Below are positions 53,477 to 62,304 of a stretch of DNA of 64,000 bases, one piece after another. The position numbers and the translations under genes were made by a program. The notes beneath the pieces are model-generated. The model was not told the origin of the DNA. It was given only the letters and a program-made list of their open reading frames with translations, and made no database searches. Positions within the stretch are counted from its first letter, which is position 1, and the number at the start of each line of letters is the position of its first letter. The stretch is from NCBI RefSeq assembly GCF_001956045.1, contig NZ_MRTH01000003.1, positions 310,001 to 374,000 on the forward strand, given 5' to 3'. The DNA comes from Paenibacillus sp. FSL H7-0331. Its GTDB lineage: Bacteria; Bacillota; Bacilli; Paenibacillales; NBRC-103111.

Positions 53477-54249
53477 CCTCCTTGCACCTCCACTTTATGG
53501 CGAACGATCGCTGTAGCGGCAAAGCATAGCAAGGTCAGAAATAAGGACCAGATCAGGCTTCCCAGGAGAATGGGTGCACCTTCCATACCGAGATAAAGCT
53601 TGGTAGGCACATACTGCAAATACGGATAAGGAGTCATTCTCGCTATACCTTGCAGCCAGACGGGCAGCCAGTCATTCGGGATCAGGAAGCCGGATAAAAC
53701 GGAGGAGAGTGAGATATGTACCCAGAACAGCCATTGCGATTCAGTCGTCCATAACGCAGCTACACCTATCATATAGTTGATGCAAATGCTCATATAGGCG
53801 GCCAAAATGAGTGCTGTGATAGTTAAAGCCCATGTGGAAGCGCTTCGCGGAACCGGTAAGTCCAATGTCCACACATAGAGCAGATAGATAGGTAATGATT
53901 TATAGAGAAGCTGGTAGGCGATTTGCCCCCATTCCCGGCACATTAAATGATAAAAAAGGTGAACAGGCCGCATGAGATCAAGCGCGATTTGTCCGGTACG
54001 TACGGATTGGTCAATACCGAGTCCTTTGGTCATAAAAACTGTAATCCATAAACAGACCTGATTAAATGCTACATAATGAATGACAGTTTCCAGTGTATAA
54101 CCGCTTGCACCACCAGTTGTCCCTACGCCTTTCCAAATAGAGACGTAAATAAGCCCGAAGATCGCACTGGCAACCGTATTGATTGCATGCGAGGCTCGGT
54201 ACTGCAAGTTGCGGTCATACGCTTTTTTTATTAAAACGGTAAAAAGCAT
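53473..54249 (-). CDS. ABC-2 exporter permease (COG4587 type)
   Basis: 258 residues, six hydrophobic segments, with the family segment SVRTGQIALDLMRPVHLFYH in the second loop, analogous to the LLIRP loop of its partner. The ATG at 54249 follows AGGAGG at 5 bases; the open frame to 54450 is rejected since it has no ribosome site and an unlike composition. First gene of the operon permease-permease-ATPase. No adjacent regulator or self-resistance gene points to the substrate. Confidence 0.87.
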   Translation of the reverse strand: MLFTVLIKKAYDRNLQYRASHAINTVASAIFGLIYVSIWKGVGTTGGASGYTLETVIHYVAFNQVCLWITVFMTKGLGIDQSVRTGQIALDLMRPVHLFYHLMCREWGQIAYQLLYKSLPIYLLYVWTLDLPVPRSASTWALTITALILAAYMSICINYMIGVAALWTTESQWLFWVHISLSSVLSGFLIPNDWLPVWLQGIARMTPYPYLQYVPTKLYLGMEGAPILLGSLIWSLFLTLLCFAATAIVRHKVEVQGG

Positions 54250-54530
54250 ACACACCTCCTGTAATGAAGTTGTCGCACCTGCTGGTAACGGCAGCAAGCA
54301 CATCGATGACTTTCTGTTTGAAAAGGGTAGTTCTGAGACACGTGCGTAAAGGGTGAGTACAGCTGTTGAAGATACTAACAAGAGGGTTGTTATGTAAGGG
54401 TGCAAAGAGGACGGACAACCATAATAGCAAATTTGGGTTGACTTTGGCAACTGTTTTTTTGTGAGTTTTGATTCATGCTCTATGAATGAAAATTTGGTAT
54501 ACTAGCAAGGTGTTTCTGTTTGCAAACTCA

Positions 54531-56063
54531 ATGAACCGGTTACAGAAGGAGAAGATCGTCATAGAAACTCGAGCTGTCAAACATCGCGATGTCAATAAGA
54601 TCAAGAGAAATACGTGGATAACTCTCGGAATCATAGGATTAGTAACGATAGCATGTTTTAGTTATTTGTTAATTTGGTTGTTTGGCAAGGATTCTGATAA
54701 GGCGCTGCCAGCTCCGGCAGCGTCAACGGCACCTGCAGTGGCATCAGGTGGCACTACAAGTAAAACGGAAGTCGCTAAGCCATCAAATGCTGCAGCGAGT
54801 GGTAACGCTGGGAATGGCACAAGCAGCAATGGAACGACGGACAAGCCAAGCGATAGCAGCAATCTCAACGGTCAAGTACCTGGTACCAAGCCTGCGGCTA
54901 ATTCGAGCGGCAGTACGAGTACGAATCGTTCAAGCGTTAAGCTTACGTTTGTCGGCGATGTGATGTTTGCAGGCAATGTAGAACAATTATTAATCAAGAA
55001 CGGTTGGGATTATCCTTATCGGTACATGAAGGAATATCTTGAGAAAGCTGATATTACCGTAGCCAATCTGGAAACACCGATCTCGTCACGGGGAACGGCA
55101 CAAAGCAAGGATTACATATATCGTTCATCACCTGAAGCATTGCCTGCACTAAAAGATGCCGGTATCGATCTCGTCAATACAGCTAACAACCATATTCTTG
55201 ATTATGGAACGGATGCGCTGTTGGACACAATGGATGCGTTGGACAAAGTGGATATCAAGCGGGTAGGTACGGGGCGCAATATTGACGAAGCCTACAAGCC
55301 GGTTATTATGGAGCGTAATGGCATCAAGATTGCTTTTCTCGGATTCAGCCGTAATGCGCCTGATGCCGGATGGTATGCAGGCAAGCAGAAACCTGGCGTA
55401 GCCGAAACTTATTCAACGAAGCTCCCCTTGGAGGCCATTGCGAATGCTCGCGAGGTGGCTGATCTCGTTGTAGTCATCACTCATTGGGGTATTGAACGTC
55501 AGGACGTTGCAGCCAAGGAACAGACCGATCTCGCGCACAAATATATTGATCAGGGTGCCGATTTGGTTGTAGCCAGCCATCCGCATGTGCTTCAGGGCTT
55601 TGAGCAGTATAATGGAAAATGGATTGCCTACAGCCTGGGTAACTTCATCTTCACGACCAATGCGGAGCCGATGACCTGGGAGACGATGGTGCTTGATGCG
55701 GAATGTACGAAGGATCGCAAGTGCAATTTGCAGATGCTGCCTGTACTGACCAAAGGCGCCCAGCCCGTCCGTATGCCGGAGGCAGAAGGATTAAAGCTGT
55801 TTGAACGGATGTCGCGTATATCCTTTAATGCTGTCGTAGCGAACGATGGCAAAATTACTGCAGGCCCAACCAAGCAGCCGATATCAGATATTGTGGCTCC
55901 AGCCAAACCACCTGCTGCAGATAAACCGGCAGACAAGAAGACAGGAGAGACTAAACCTGTACAGCCGGCCAAGCCATCGACACAGCAGCCTGCACAGACT
56001 CCCAAACCAAATACCGCTCCAGGAACGACCAAGCCGTCGCAATCTGGAGCGGTGAATCCTTAG
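54531..56063 (+). CDS. CapA-family protein (poly-gamma-glutamate synthesis type) with membrane anchor
   Basis: About 510 residues. A short basic N-tail is followed by one membrane helix (about 28-50), a Ser/Ala/Thr/Gly/Asn-rich linker to about residue 135, and a PGA_cap metallophosphatase-like domain (VKLTFVGDVMFAGNVE, NLETPISSRGTA, VNTANNHILDYG, VVITHWGIERQ, ASHPHVLQGF, YSLGNFIF). The C-terminal tail is rich in Pro, Lys, Ala and Thr, fitting cell-wall passage. Start doubtful: ATG 54531 has no ribosome site, whereas AAGGAGAAG lies 9 bases before an ATA codon at 54561. Role in capsule or wall polymer processing is inferred. Confidence 0.85.
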   Translation: MNRLQKEKIVIETRAVKHRDVNKIKRNTWITLGIIGLVTIACFSYLLIWLFGKDSDKALPAPAASTAPAVASGGTTSKTEVAKPSNAAASGNAGNGTSSNGTTDKPSDSSNLNGQVPGTKPAANSSGSTSTNRSSVKLTFVGDVMFAGNVEQLLIKNGWDYPYRYMKEYLEKADITVANLETPISSRGTAQSKDYIYRSSPEALPALKDAGIDLVNTANNHILDYGTDALLDTMDALDKVDIKRVGTGRNIDEAYKPVIMERNGIKIAFLGFSRNAPDAGWYAGKQKPGVAETYSTKLPLEAIANAREVADLVVVITHWGIERQDVAAKEQTDLAHKYIDQGADLVVASHPHVLQGFEQYNGKWIAYSLGNFIFTTNAEPMTWETMVLDAECTKDRKCNLQMLPVLTKGAQPVRMPEAEGLKLFERMSRISFNAVVANDGKITAGPTKQPISDIVAPAKPPAADKPADKKTGETKPVQPAKPSTQQPAQTPKPNTAPGTTKPSQSGAVNP

Positions 56064-56083
56064 CCTTAAAACCTCTAATCTAA

Positions 56084-57091
56084 CTAACTATACAATCCGA
56101 ATTCTGTCGCAAGAAGTCTGTAAGATTTTAACCGGGCTTCGAAATCATGTGTTGGAGTGACTACAAGCAATTCATCGGTTTTATACAGCTCACTAATTTC
56201 CAGCAGCTTGCTCTTTACCTGCCCTGGAGTGCCTACGATGCGCCGCTGACGACGTATCCGTATGCGCTCCAGATCTGCTTCGGTGTACGGATAATCCATG
56301 GCGCTTTCGACGGAAGGAAAAGTATTGAGCTCCAAACCCAACTCCAGGCGAAGGAAAAACAAGTCTGTACTGGTTGCCAGCATATTGGCTTCTTCCTCGC
56401 TATCTGCACATATGGCCAGAACAGCGGCAAGAGTTCGTGGGCGATCGTTTAAGATGGACGGCTGAAAATGCTCATGATAATATTGCATCGCAGACTCACC
56501 TCCGGGTACACCAAAAAACTGAGCAAATGCATAAGCAGCACCTTGTCTTGCAGCAATCTTGGCGCTCTCATCACTGGAACCCAGCAGCCATAGCTCGGGT
56601 GCGGTCGGAATAGAAGGGGACGCATGCAGTCTGGCAAACGGATGCTCAGGAGGCATTGCTTGATGCAAATAGCCCGTCAAATCTCTAACCTGCTGCGGGT
56701 ATTGGTTAATATCCACAAATTTATTTTCCTGAAGAGCTCTTGTAGCGAGTGGCATGCCGCCAGGAGCGCGCCCCAAACCCAGATCGATCCGCCCTGGATG
56801 CAGAGCTTCGAGCAGTCTGAAATTTTCCGCGACCTTATAGGCGCTGTAATGCGGAAGCATAATGCCCCCGGAACCCAGCCGAATCTTTGCCGTTGCTGCA
56901 GCAAGATGTGCGATCAGAATTTCCGGGCTTGAATGCGCGAGTGCCTTGGACGCATGATGCTCCGATACCCAGTAACGGGAGTAGCCGAGCTTATCAGCCT
57001 CTTGAGCCAGCAGCGTTGTTTCTCTCAGTGCGTCTGAAGCAGTTTTACCTTCACCTATATGGGACTGATCCAAAATACCAAGCTTGATCAT
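56084..57091 (-). CDS. LLM-class (luciferase-like) flavin-dependent oxidoreductase
   Basis: 335 residues, bacterial-luciferase-like TIM barrel. It starts IKLGILDQSHIG, continues RYWVSEHHASKALAHSSPE and GSGGIMLPHYSAYKVAENF, and has RIDLGLGRAPGG, the hallmarks of the MsnO8/YhbW-like subgroup. These proteins use reduced FMN to oxidise small molecules, often of unknown identity. The ATG at 57091 follows GAGGTG at 6 bases; an in-frame GTG at 57100 lies inside that site. Convergent to CapA. Confidence 0.88.
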   Translation of the reverse strand: MIKLGILDQSHIGEGKTASDALRETTLLAQEADKLGYSRYWVSEHHASKALAHSSPEILIAHLAAATAKIRLGSGGIMLPHYSAYKVAENFRLLEALHPGRIDLGLGRAPGGMPLATRALQENKFVDINQYPQQVRDLTGYLHQAMPPEHPFARLHASPSIPTAPELWLLGSSDESAKIAARQGAAYAFAQFFGVPGGESAMQYYHEHFQPSILNDRPRTLAAVLAICADSEEEANMLATSTDLFFLRLELGLELNTFPSVESAMDYPYTEADLERIRIRRQRRIVGTPGQVKSKLLEISELYKTDELLVVTPTHDFEARLKSYRLLATEFGLYS

Positions 57092-57145
57092 TTTCTTCAC
57101 CTCTAGGTTAAACTGTAACAGAAAATGTTCAGTTGGTCAAAGCGT

Positions 57146-59329
57146 TCAATTTGGTCTCAAGCTAACACCCTCAGGAAGTATAAGCTTCGAATGCCCGAGT
57201 TTGTGCTCGAATCGAATCGTACCCGCAGGCACTTCAAACGAAATATGGAGCCATTCCAGCGTATCCGGTATGTGAGGGTTAAAGCTGACTTCCTTCCATC
57301 CCGGAGCAGCAGGCTTAAGCCCGATAATCTCTTCAATCAGCAGAGGTATAGGCGCACTAGCCCATGGATGGCATAAGCTGGTATTCCATTTCAAATCCTT
57401 CGACCATGCCTCGAAGCAGGTTGTTGCGCCTTCTTTGACCATATTGCCCCACGAATGCAGCTCCTCCGAGCGGATCAGGTCATACACAAGCGCATGCTCT
57501 CCGGCAGCAGCCAAAGCTTTTAATAAAAAATATGCCATATATACGCCGCAGTTCAAACGCTTGCTCCGCAGTAATTCGACTACAGCCTGATTCTCCTCAG
57601 TATCGACCAGACCGAACAATAACGGCAGTGCATTCGCATGCAGGGAAGAATGCTTCGATCCCTCTGCATCCACGAACAGCCTCGTCTGCTCATTCCAGAA
57701 CACCTGTCGGAACGACTGTTTGAAGCTGTCTAAATCGTCAGTCTCCTCCACTTGTAGGATACTGCGAATTTGCCTCACGGCAACCCGTGCTCCATAAAAA
57801 AATGCATTAACTACATTATGGCAGCCTTCACCAACCGGTCTAGTCAATGGAAAGTCATATTCGTCACGCATACCCTCCGGCCAATCCACCAGATTCCACT
57901 TGTCGGTTACATGGGCGAGCAATCCGTCTTCCCGCTGGTAAGCTACAAAATGCCGCAGCATCCCCTCAGCTACAGGATACATTTCACGCAAAAAGGCTTC
58001 GTCACCGCTCTGCTTATAATATTCAAGCAGTTGAATCGGCCATTGGAACGAAAAATCGGCTATCTCCTGCATAAAGTGGCCCGGAGCTACAGCCATAATA
58101 CCCGGACACACATGCGAGGACAATAAGGCAAAATCCACAAGTGATTTTCGGAACAGCCGTAAATCGCCGGATACATAAGTATGGGCGTGAGTAATGACCG
58201 TATTGTCACCGAGATATTGTCCCTTTTCCCGGGAAGGGCAATCCACATAATTTTCCTGTGAGCCAAATTTCAGACCATTTGTGCAAATCTCCCAAATTGC
58301 GTTCAGCATGGAATCTGACGATTCAAAAAGACAAGCTTCCTCATCGAGCGGGTAGTGCCTGACAACAGCTGCAAAGCTATCTGTATCAATGTGAACACCG
58401 GATTCGGCGAGTACCTCAACATACCGAAAAGCTTTGTAGTCATACATATCTAACACATCATTACCGCCTGACAAGGTCCAATGCTCCTGATAGGTACAGT
58501 TGCATCGCATCTCGTAACGAACACGCTCATTGTCCAGCAACTCCTCACCACAGCGAAGCTCGATCTGCTGTCCTTCCTTGCCCTGAGCGCGCATCTGGAA
58601 CTGTCCGGTTAATTCCCCGCCAAAATCGAGTACATAACTTCCCTCTGCAAGCGAGGTTATCTTTACTGGCTTGACCGTGTAGACAGCAAGTGGTGGAGTA
58701 GGCTGCCGCTGCAGCTGGTGATCATCTGCAGCATGGACAGAAGCGTGAGTCCAGTCTGCTGCCTGATAGTCGAGCTCCTGCCATCCAACAGGTTGAAGGC
58801 GATTATCGATATGCTCCAGGTACTGGGTGTTATAGCCAATAATATCGTCGCTAACGTAAGCTTTATTTCGGGTTACCTTCCAGGTCTCATCGGTTTTCGC
58901 TACAAGCTGTCCATCGACCGACACTTCGGCTATTAAGCCTTGACGATAATCCCCGCTGTTATAGGAACGACAGATCAAGCCCTGATAATAGACATGAACG
59001 GCAATAACATTGTTACCTTTTTGCAAATAGGGCGTGATATCGAAGCGATTATAATAATAATGAAAATAATTACCTTGAGCAGGGCCCTGTCCTACGAATT
59101 GTCCGTTTATATATACTTTATAGTAATCGTCAGCTGTAATATCAAGTATGGCATCCGTGAAAGTCTCCTCCAGCCTCCAAGTCTTTCTCGCCAGCATATG
59201 CAGATTTTTGAGATCCTCTCGATGATCGGGCAGATCCTTCAGCTCCATTTCTTTATGAAACAAATCGATCGGCTGCAGACCGATAAAAGCAGCATCCGCA
59301 ATCCACTCAGCTTCCCATTGCTTGTTCAT
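57146..59329 (-). CDS. Alpha-L-rhamnosidase, glycoside hydrolase family 78
   Basis: 727 residues, no signal peptide, so intracellular. An N-terminal beta-sandwich (about 45-190, with DDYYKVYINGQFVGQGPAQ) is followed by a second beta domain and the (alpha/alpha)6 catalytic domain (about 360-660) with ENYVDCPSREKGQYLGD, where Asp/Glu residues of the active site reside, and GATTCFEAWSKDLKWNTS with the second Glu. It hydrolyses terminal alpha-L-rhamnose, for example from pectin fragments or glycosides. ATG at 59329 after CTAGGTATG is a weak ribosome-site context. Divergent from the AraC regulator at 59609. Confidence 0.9.
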   Translation of the reverse strand: MNKQWEAEWIADAAFIGLQPIDLFHKEMELKDLPDHREDLKNLHMLARKTWRLEETFTDAILDITADDYYKVYINGQFVGQGPAQGNYFHYYYNRFDITPYLQKGNNVIAVHVYYQGLICRSYNSGDYRQGLIAEVSVDGQLVAKTDETWKVTRNKAYVSDDIIGYNTQYLEHIDNRLQPVGWQELDYQAADWTHASVHAADDHQLQRQPTPPLAVYTVKPVKITSLAEGSYVLDFGGELTGQFQMRAQGKEGQQIELRCGEELLDNERVRYEMRCNCTYQEHWTLSGGNDVLDMYDYKAFRYVEVLAESGVHIDTDSFAAVVRHYPLDEEACLFESSDSMLNAIWEICTNGLKFGSQENYVDCPSREKGQYLGDNTVITHAHTYVSGDLRLFRKSLVDFALLSSHVCPGIMAVAPGHFMQEIADFSFQWPIQLLEYYKQSGDEAFLREMYPVAEGMLRHFVAYQREDGLLAHVTDKWNLVDWPEGMRDEYDFPLTRPVGEGCHNVVNAFFYGARVAVRQIRSILQVEETDDLDSFKQSFRQVFWNEQTRLFVDAEGSKHSSLHANALPLLFGLVDTEENQAVVELLRSKRLNCGVYMAYFLLKALAAAGEHALVYDLIRSEELHSWGNMVKEGATTCFEAWSKDLKWNTSLCHPWASAPIPLLIEEIIGLKPAAPGWKEVSFNPHIPDTLEWLHISFEVPAGTIRFEHKLGHSKLILPEGVSLRPN

Positions 59330-59485
59330 ACCTAGACTCCTTTGCGTATTCGATTTGTAGAGATTATGACTCCGTATCTCCCCCTATAAGTATAGGAAAC
59401 TTTAGTGAGAATTTCTTGGAATATCTACCTATAAACCCGGAGAATTGACCGCTTGTGATCTCTTTTGGCAAAAGGAGGACTTGTT

Positions 59486-59539
59486 ATGCCCAGGCCGCTC
59501 GTCTACAATAATGAGCAAAGCGGACAAATAATTTTGTGA
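59486..59539 (+). CDS. Possible 17-residue leader ORF upstream of the AraC gene
   Basis: ATG at 59486 is preceded by an almost ideal AAAGGAGG site at 8 bases, and the frame closes at TGA 59537-59539 after 17 residues (MPRPLVYNNEQSGQIIL). A hairpin with arms ATTAGTC / GACTAAT (59560-59581) lies between it and the regulator start at 59609. This could be a regulatory leader peptide or a chance site. No known leader family is recognised. Confidence 0.3.
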   Translation: MPRPLVYNNEQSGQIIL

Positions 59540-59559
59540 AAGCATATTCCGGTACAATG

Positions 59560-59581
59560 ATTAGTCGGATAGCGGACTAAT
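59560..59581 (+). promoter_or_regulatory. Hairpin or operator before the AraC gene
   Basis: ATTAGTC (59560-59566) and GACTAAT (59575-59581) form a perfect 7-bp inverted repeat with an 8-base spacer, 27 bp before the AraC start and just upstream of its ribosome site. It may be a binding site for the regulator or a leader hairpin. Confidence 0.4.
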
Positions 59582-59608
59582 TCGCCGGATTTTTAAGGAG
59601 GATCGCAC

Positions 59609-60514
59609 ATGCTCTATCCGAAGGAAAAATACCTGGAGAGCGAGGAATTTCCATTCGCAGCATTCCCTTATCCAACCTTGCCAGAGAGAGTGATGAATCC
59701 GCACACCCACGATTTTATTGAGCTGGTCTATGTGGCCGATGGCTTTGGCGAGCACTTGTACAAGGGGCACTCCTATCCGATATCCAAAGGGGATATTTTC
59801 GTCATACCGCCGGATGTGGAGCATGACTACCGAGTCATCGGAACGGCTCCGCTCAAGGTTTATAATATTTTATTCATCTCGTCGTTTCTTGAGGCTGAGC
59901 TGCAGGCTTTGTCGAAGGTCTCCTCGTTTATGAACTTTTTTTATGTGGAGCCCTTCCTCAGGCAAAAGGCCGATTTCGAATCCCATCTGAAACTGTCACT
60001 TCCCGAAGCTCAGGAGGTTCAACTGCGTCTGGAGCGGATCATTGAGGAATTTGACCATAAGGCACTGGGCTATCGGATTTCGATAAAAGCGTTGCTGATA
60101 GAGCTGCTGGTTTGGCTGAGTCGCTGCTACGAAGAGCGGTTGGTACAGACCTGGTTTCGCCCTGAGCATTCAGGGATACGCGAGCTTTGTGCATTTCTGG
60201 AGCTGCATTATGCGGAGCCGTTTCAATTGGAGGAAATTTGTCAGATGTGCGGAATGAGTAAAACCAGCTTTACTCATAAGTTCAAGCAGACTATCGGCAA
60301 AACATTTACCGAATACCGCAATGAGGTTCGCATTCAAGCTTCTTTAAAATGGTTGAGGGAGACGGATGAACCTGTTATTCGCGTAGCGGAGCGGGTAGGT
60401 GTGGGGGATGTGAGCTATTATAATAAGTTGTTCAAGCAGCAGATCGGGATGCCGCCAAGGGAGTTTCGCCACAAATATCGCAGTGGTAACCCCAGGGCGG
60501 CTGCTCCTTATTGA
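59609..60514 (+). CDS. AraC-family regulator, probably of the rhamnosidase gene
   Basis: 301 residues. An N-terminal cupin (HTHDFIELVYVADGFGEHLY, with the sugar-binding His pair, and GDIFVIPPDVEHDY) is followed by a C-terminal AraC double HTH at about 190-290 (FQLEEICQMCGMSKTSFTHKF; VIRVAERVGVGDVSYYNKLF). The first half resembles RhaS/RhaR-type sugar-responsive regulators. It is divergent from the GH78 gene across a 280-bp control region, so it is the likely activator. ATG at 59609 after AAGGAGGATC. Confidence 0.9.
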   Translation: MLYPKEKYLESEEFPFAAFPYPTLPERVMNPHTHDFIELVYVADGFGEHLYKGHSYPISKGDIFVIPPDVEHDYRVIGTAPLKVYNILFISSFLEAELQALSKVSSFMNFFYVEPFLRQKADFESHLKLSLPEAQEVQLRLERIIEEFDHKALGYRISIKALLIELLVWLSRCYEERLVQTWFRPEHSGIRELCAFLELHYAEPFQLEEICQMCGMSKTSFTHKFKQTIGKTFTEYRNEVRIQASLKWLRETDEPVIRVAERVGVGDVSYYNKLFKQQIGMPPREFRHKYRSGNPRAAAPY

Positions 60515-61431
60515 ATCAGAGCAATCACAAAAGGCAATACGAGGAATGAAGCTAATGTAGTCCACAGAATGCAGCGTGCAACGAACTGGGGGGAAGCGTC
60601 GAATTGCTCAGCCAGCATAAAGGCATTAACGGCAGCAGGCATTGAAGCCAGGATGAAGAGCACCGAAAATAAAGTTCCGTCGATATGCAGTATGGCCAAC
60701 ACGAGCAGCGCCAGAAGAGGCGAGAGCAGAAGCCGAATCGAGATGCCGGTCCACAGTGCCTTCTGCAGGCCTGGCTTCCAGGCTGCCGAGCGGCTGTTCA
60801 CCATTTGTGCGCCCAGGACGGTCAGTACGACTGGAGCGTACGCAGTGGATAGCATCATGATCCCCTTATCCAAACCTTCGGGAATACCGATGTGAAGGCT
60901 GCGAACGATCACGGCCAGCGCAGCTGCATAGATGGAGGGAAGGGTAAGAATAGACTTCATGGCCTGACGAACGGAAAAGTGGGACCGAGCAGCGAAATAT
61001 ACACCAATGGTATTCACGATAAAAATTTGCCCGATTACATACACAGAAGCCTTTTCCAGACCAAGCTGACCAAATGCCAGCAGCACCAGCGGCAAGCCAT
61101 AATTAACACTGTTCGTGAACGTGGAGACCATGGTTAAACCTGCACGTTCTGCTGGCGGAAGCTTGAGCACACGTCCGAGTATACTTGCAATTCCCCATAG
61201 CAGCAGCAAGTTGAGGACACTGAAGGCGACTGTTTTGTAGACATCATCAAATGACAGCTGTGCCTTTGTCAGCGTATCGAAGATTAATGCCGGGCTCAGC
61301 ACATACAAGGAGAGCGTGGATATGGCCTTCGTGTCCAGTCCACGGTAGCGTCTGAGCAGCATACCGCCAATCACAGGTAATGAAATCGGTAGAAATACAT
61401 GATATATGGTAGAAAAAAATGTTTGCAGCAT
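60508..61431 (-). CDS. AEC-family (auxin efflux carrier-like) permease
   Basis: 307 residues with about ten hydrophobic segments in two repeats. Family landmarks are ISLPVIGGMLLRRYRGLD near the start, TFTNSVNYGLPLVLLAFGQLG (the central N-x-G-LP motif) and MPAAVNAFMLAEQFDASPQ near the end. It probably exports or takes up a carboxylate or similar anion; substrate unknown. The stop overlaps the convergent AraC gene by 7 bases. ATG at 61431. Confidence 0.85.
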   Translation of the reverse strand: MLQTFFSTIYHVFLPISLPVIGGMLLRRYRGLDTKAISTLSLYVLSPALIFDTLTKAQLSFDDVYKTVAFSVLNLLLLWGIASILGRVLKLPPAERAGLTMVSTFTNSVNYGLPLVLLAFGQLGLEKASVYVIGQIFIVNTIGVYFAARSHFSVRQAMKSILTLPSIYAAALAVIVRSLHIGIPEGLDKGIMMLSTAYAPVVLTVLGAQMVNSRSAAWKPGLQKALWTGISIRLLLSPLLALLVLAILHIDGTLFSVLFILASMPAAVNAFMLAEQFDASPQFVARCILWTTLASFLVLPFVIALIQ

Positions 61432-61633
61432 GATGAAAGCCCCTTCACATACAGACTGTACTTTTTACTTTACGCTACAAGTAAACAGCTGTCCAAGAGA
61501 TAAAGCCTATAATTGCGATAGGTATTTGTGAAGAGCCGATAGATTATGATATCTATTTGAGTATTGGGGGCGTCTGTTCTATAATTTGAGTCGTAGGTAT
61601 CCGATTAGATAAGAGCGAAGGAAGTGTTGGATC

Positions 61634-62260
61634 ATGGAGTTGATTCGCAATATTTATTGTGTTGGACGCAATTATGGCTTACATGCTGCGGAGCTTGGGA
61701 ATGACATCCCTGATGAACCGATGATTTTCATGAAACCGACCCATGCACTTACCCCAATCCATGGGCAGACGATCACGCTTCCCGGGGATAAAGGAGAGGT
61801 CCATTTTGAAACCGAGCTGGTTGTGCATATTGGACACAATTACGAGGCTGGTATGTCCATAGACAGCTTGATCGATACGATGGCGCTTGGAATTGATTTT
61901 ACACTGCGTGATGTACAGTCTGTGATTAAGAAAAAGGGCCAACCATGGCTTCCGGCCAAAGGTTTTTTGAATTCGGCTGCCTTAACGGTATTCCGTCCGT
62001 TCAAAGGTTATGAGGAAGTAAGACAAACGGAGTTTTCATTGCGAATTAATGGTACTGAGGCTCAACGGGGTAATGTGAATGATATGATTTTTAATCTTCA
62101 GGTCATTGTTGATTATATTGCCGAGCATTATGGTTTAGGTAAAGGAGATATTATTTATACGGGTACTCCTGCTGGTGTCGGTGCTGTCAGCTCTGGTGAC
62201 AAATTCGAGCTGCTGTGGGGATCAGAGGCTATGGGCGAGTTTACAATCGGATTAACGTAA
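61634..62260 (+). CDS. Fumarylacetoacetate hydrolase (FAH) family protein
   Basis: 208 residues, the short FAHD1-like form. The N-terminal IYCVGRNYGLHAAELGND pattern, KPTHALTPIHG and the metal site in VHFETELVVHIG (Glu/Glu), together with LRDVQSVIKKKGQPW and GDIIYTGTPAGVGAV, are typical. Members cleave C-C bonds or decarboxylate 2-keto acids such as acylpyruvate or oxaloacetate with Mg2+. ATG at 61634 after AAGGAAGTG. A terminator follows directly, shared with the convergent HD-GYP gene. Confidence 0.88.
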   Translation: MELIRNIYCVGRNYGLHAAELGNDIPDEPMIFMKPTHALTPIHGQTITLPGDKGEVHFETELVVHIGHNYEAGMSIDSLIDTMALGIDFTLRDVQSVIKKKGQPWLPAKGFLNSAALTVFRPFKGYEEVRQTEFSLRINGTEAQRGNVNDMIFNLQVIVDYIAEHYGLGKGDIIYTGTPAGVGAVSSGDKFELLWGSEAMGEFTIGLT

Positions 62261-62270
62261 TAAGACCAAT

Positions 62271-62304
62271 AAGGAGGATCGCTCTGTTAAGCGATTCCTC
62301 CTTT
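62271..62304. terminator. Convergent terminator
   Basis: AAGGAGGATCGCT / AGCGATTCCTCCTT stem with a short loop; the right arm overlaps the 3' end of the HD-GYP gene. Confidence 0.75.

Noticed and set aside
54250..54450. N-terminal extension of the COG4587 permease
   Set aside because: No ribosome site, and ATG 54249 has AGGAGG at ideal distance and starts at the expected family position.
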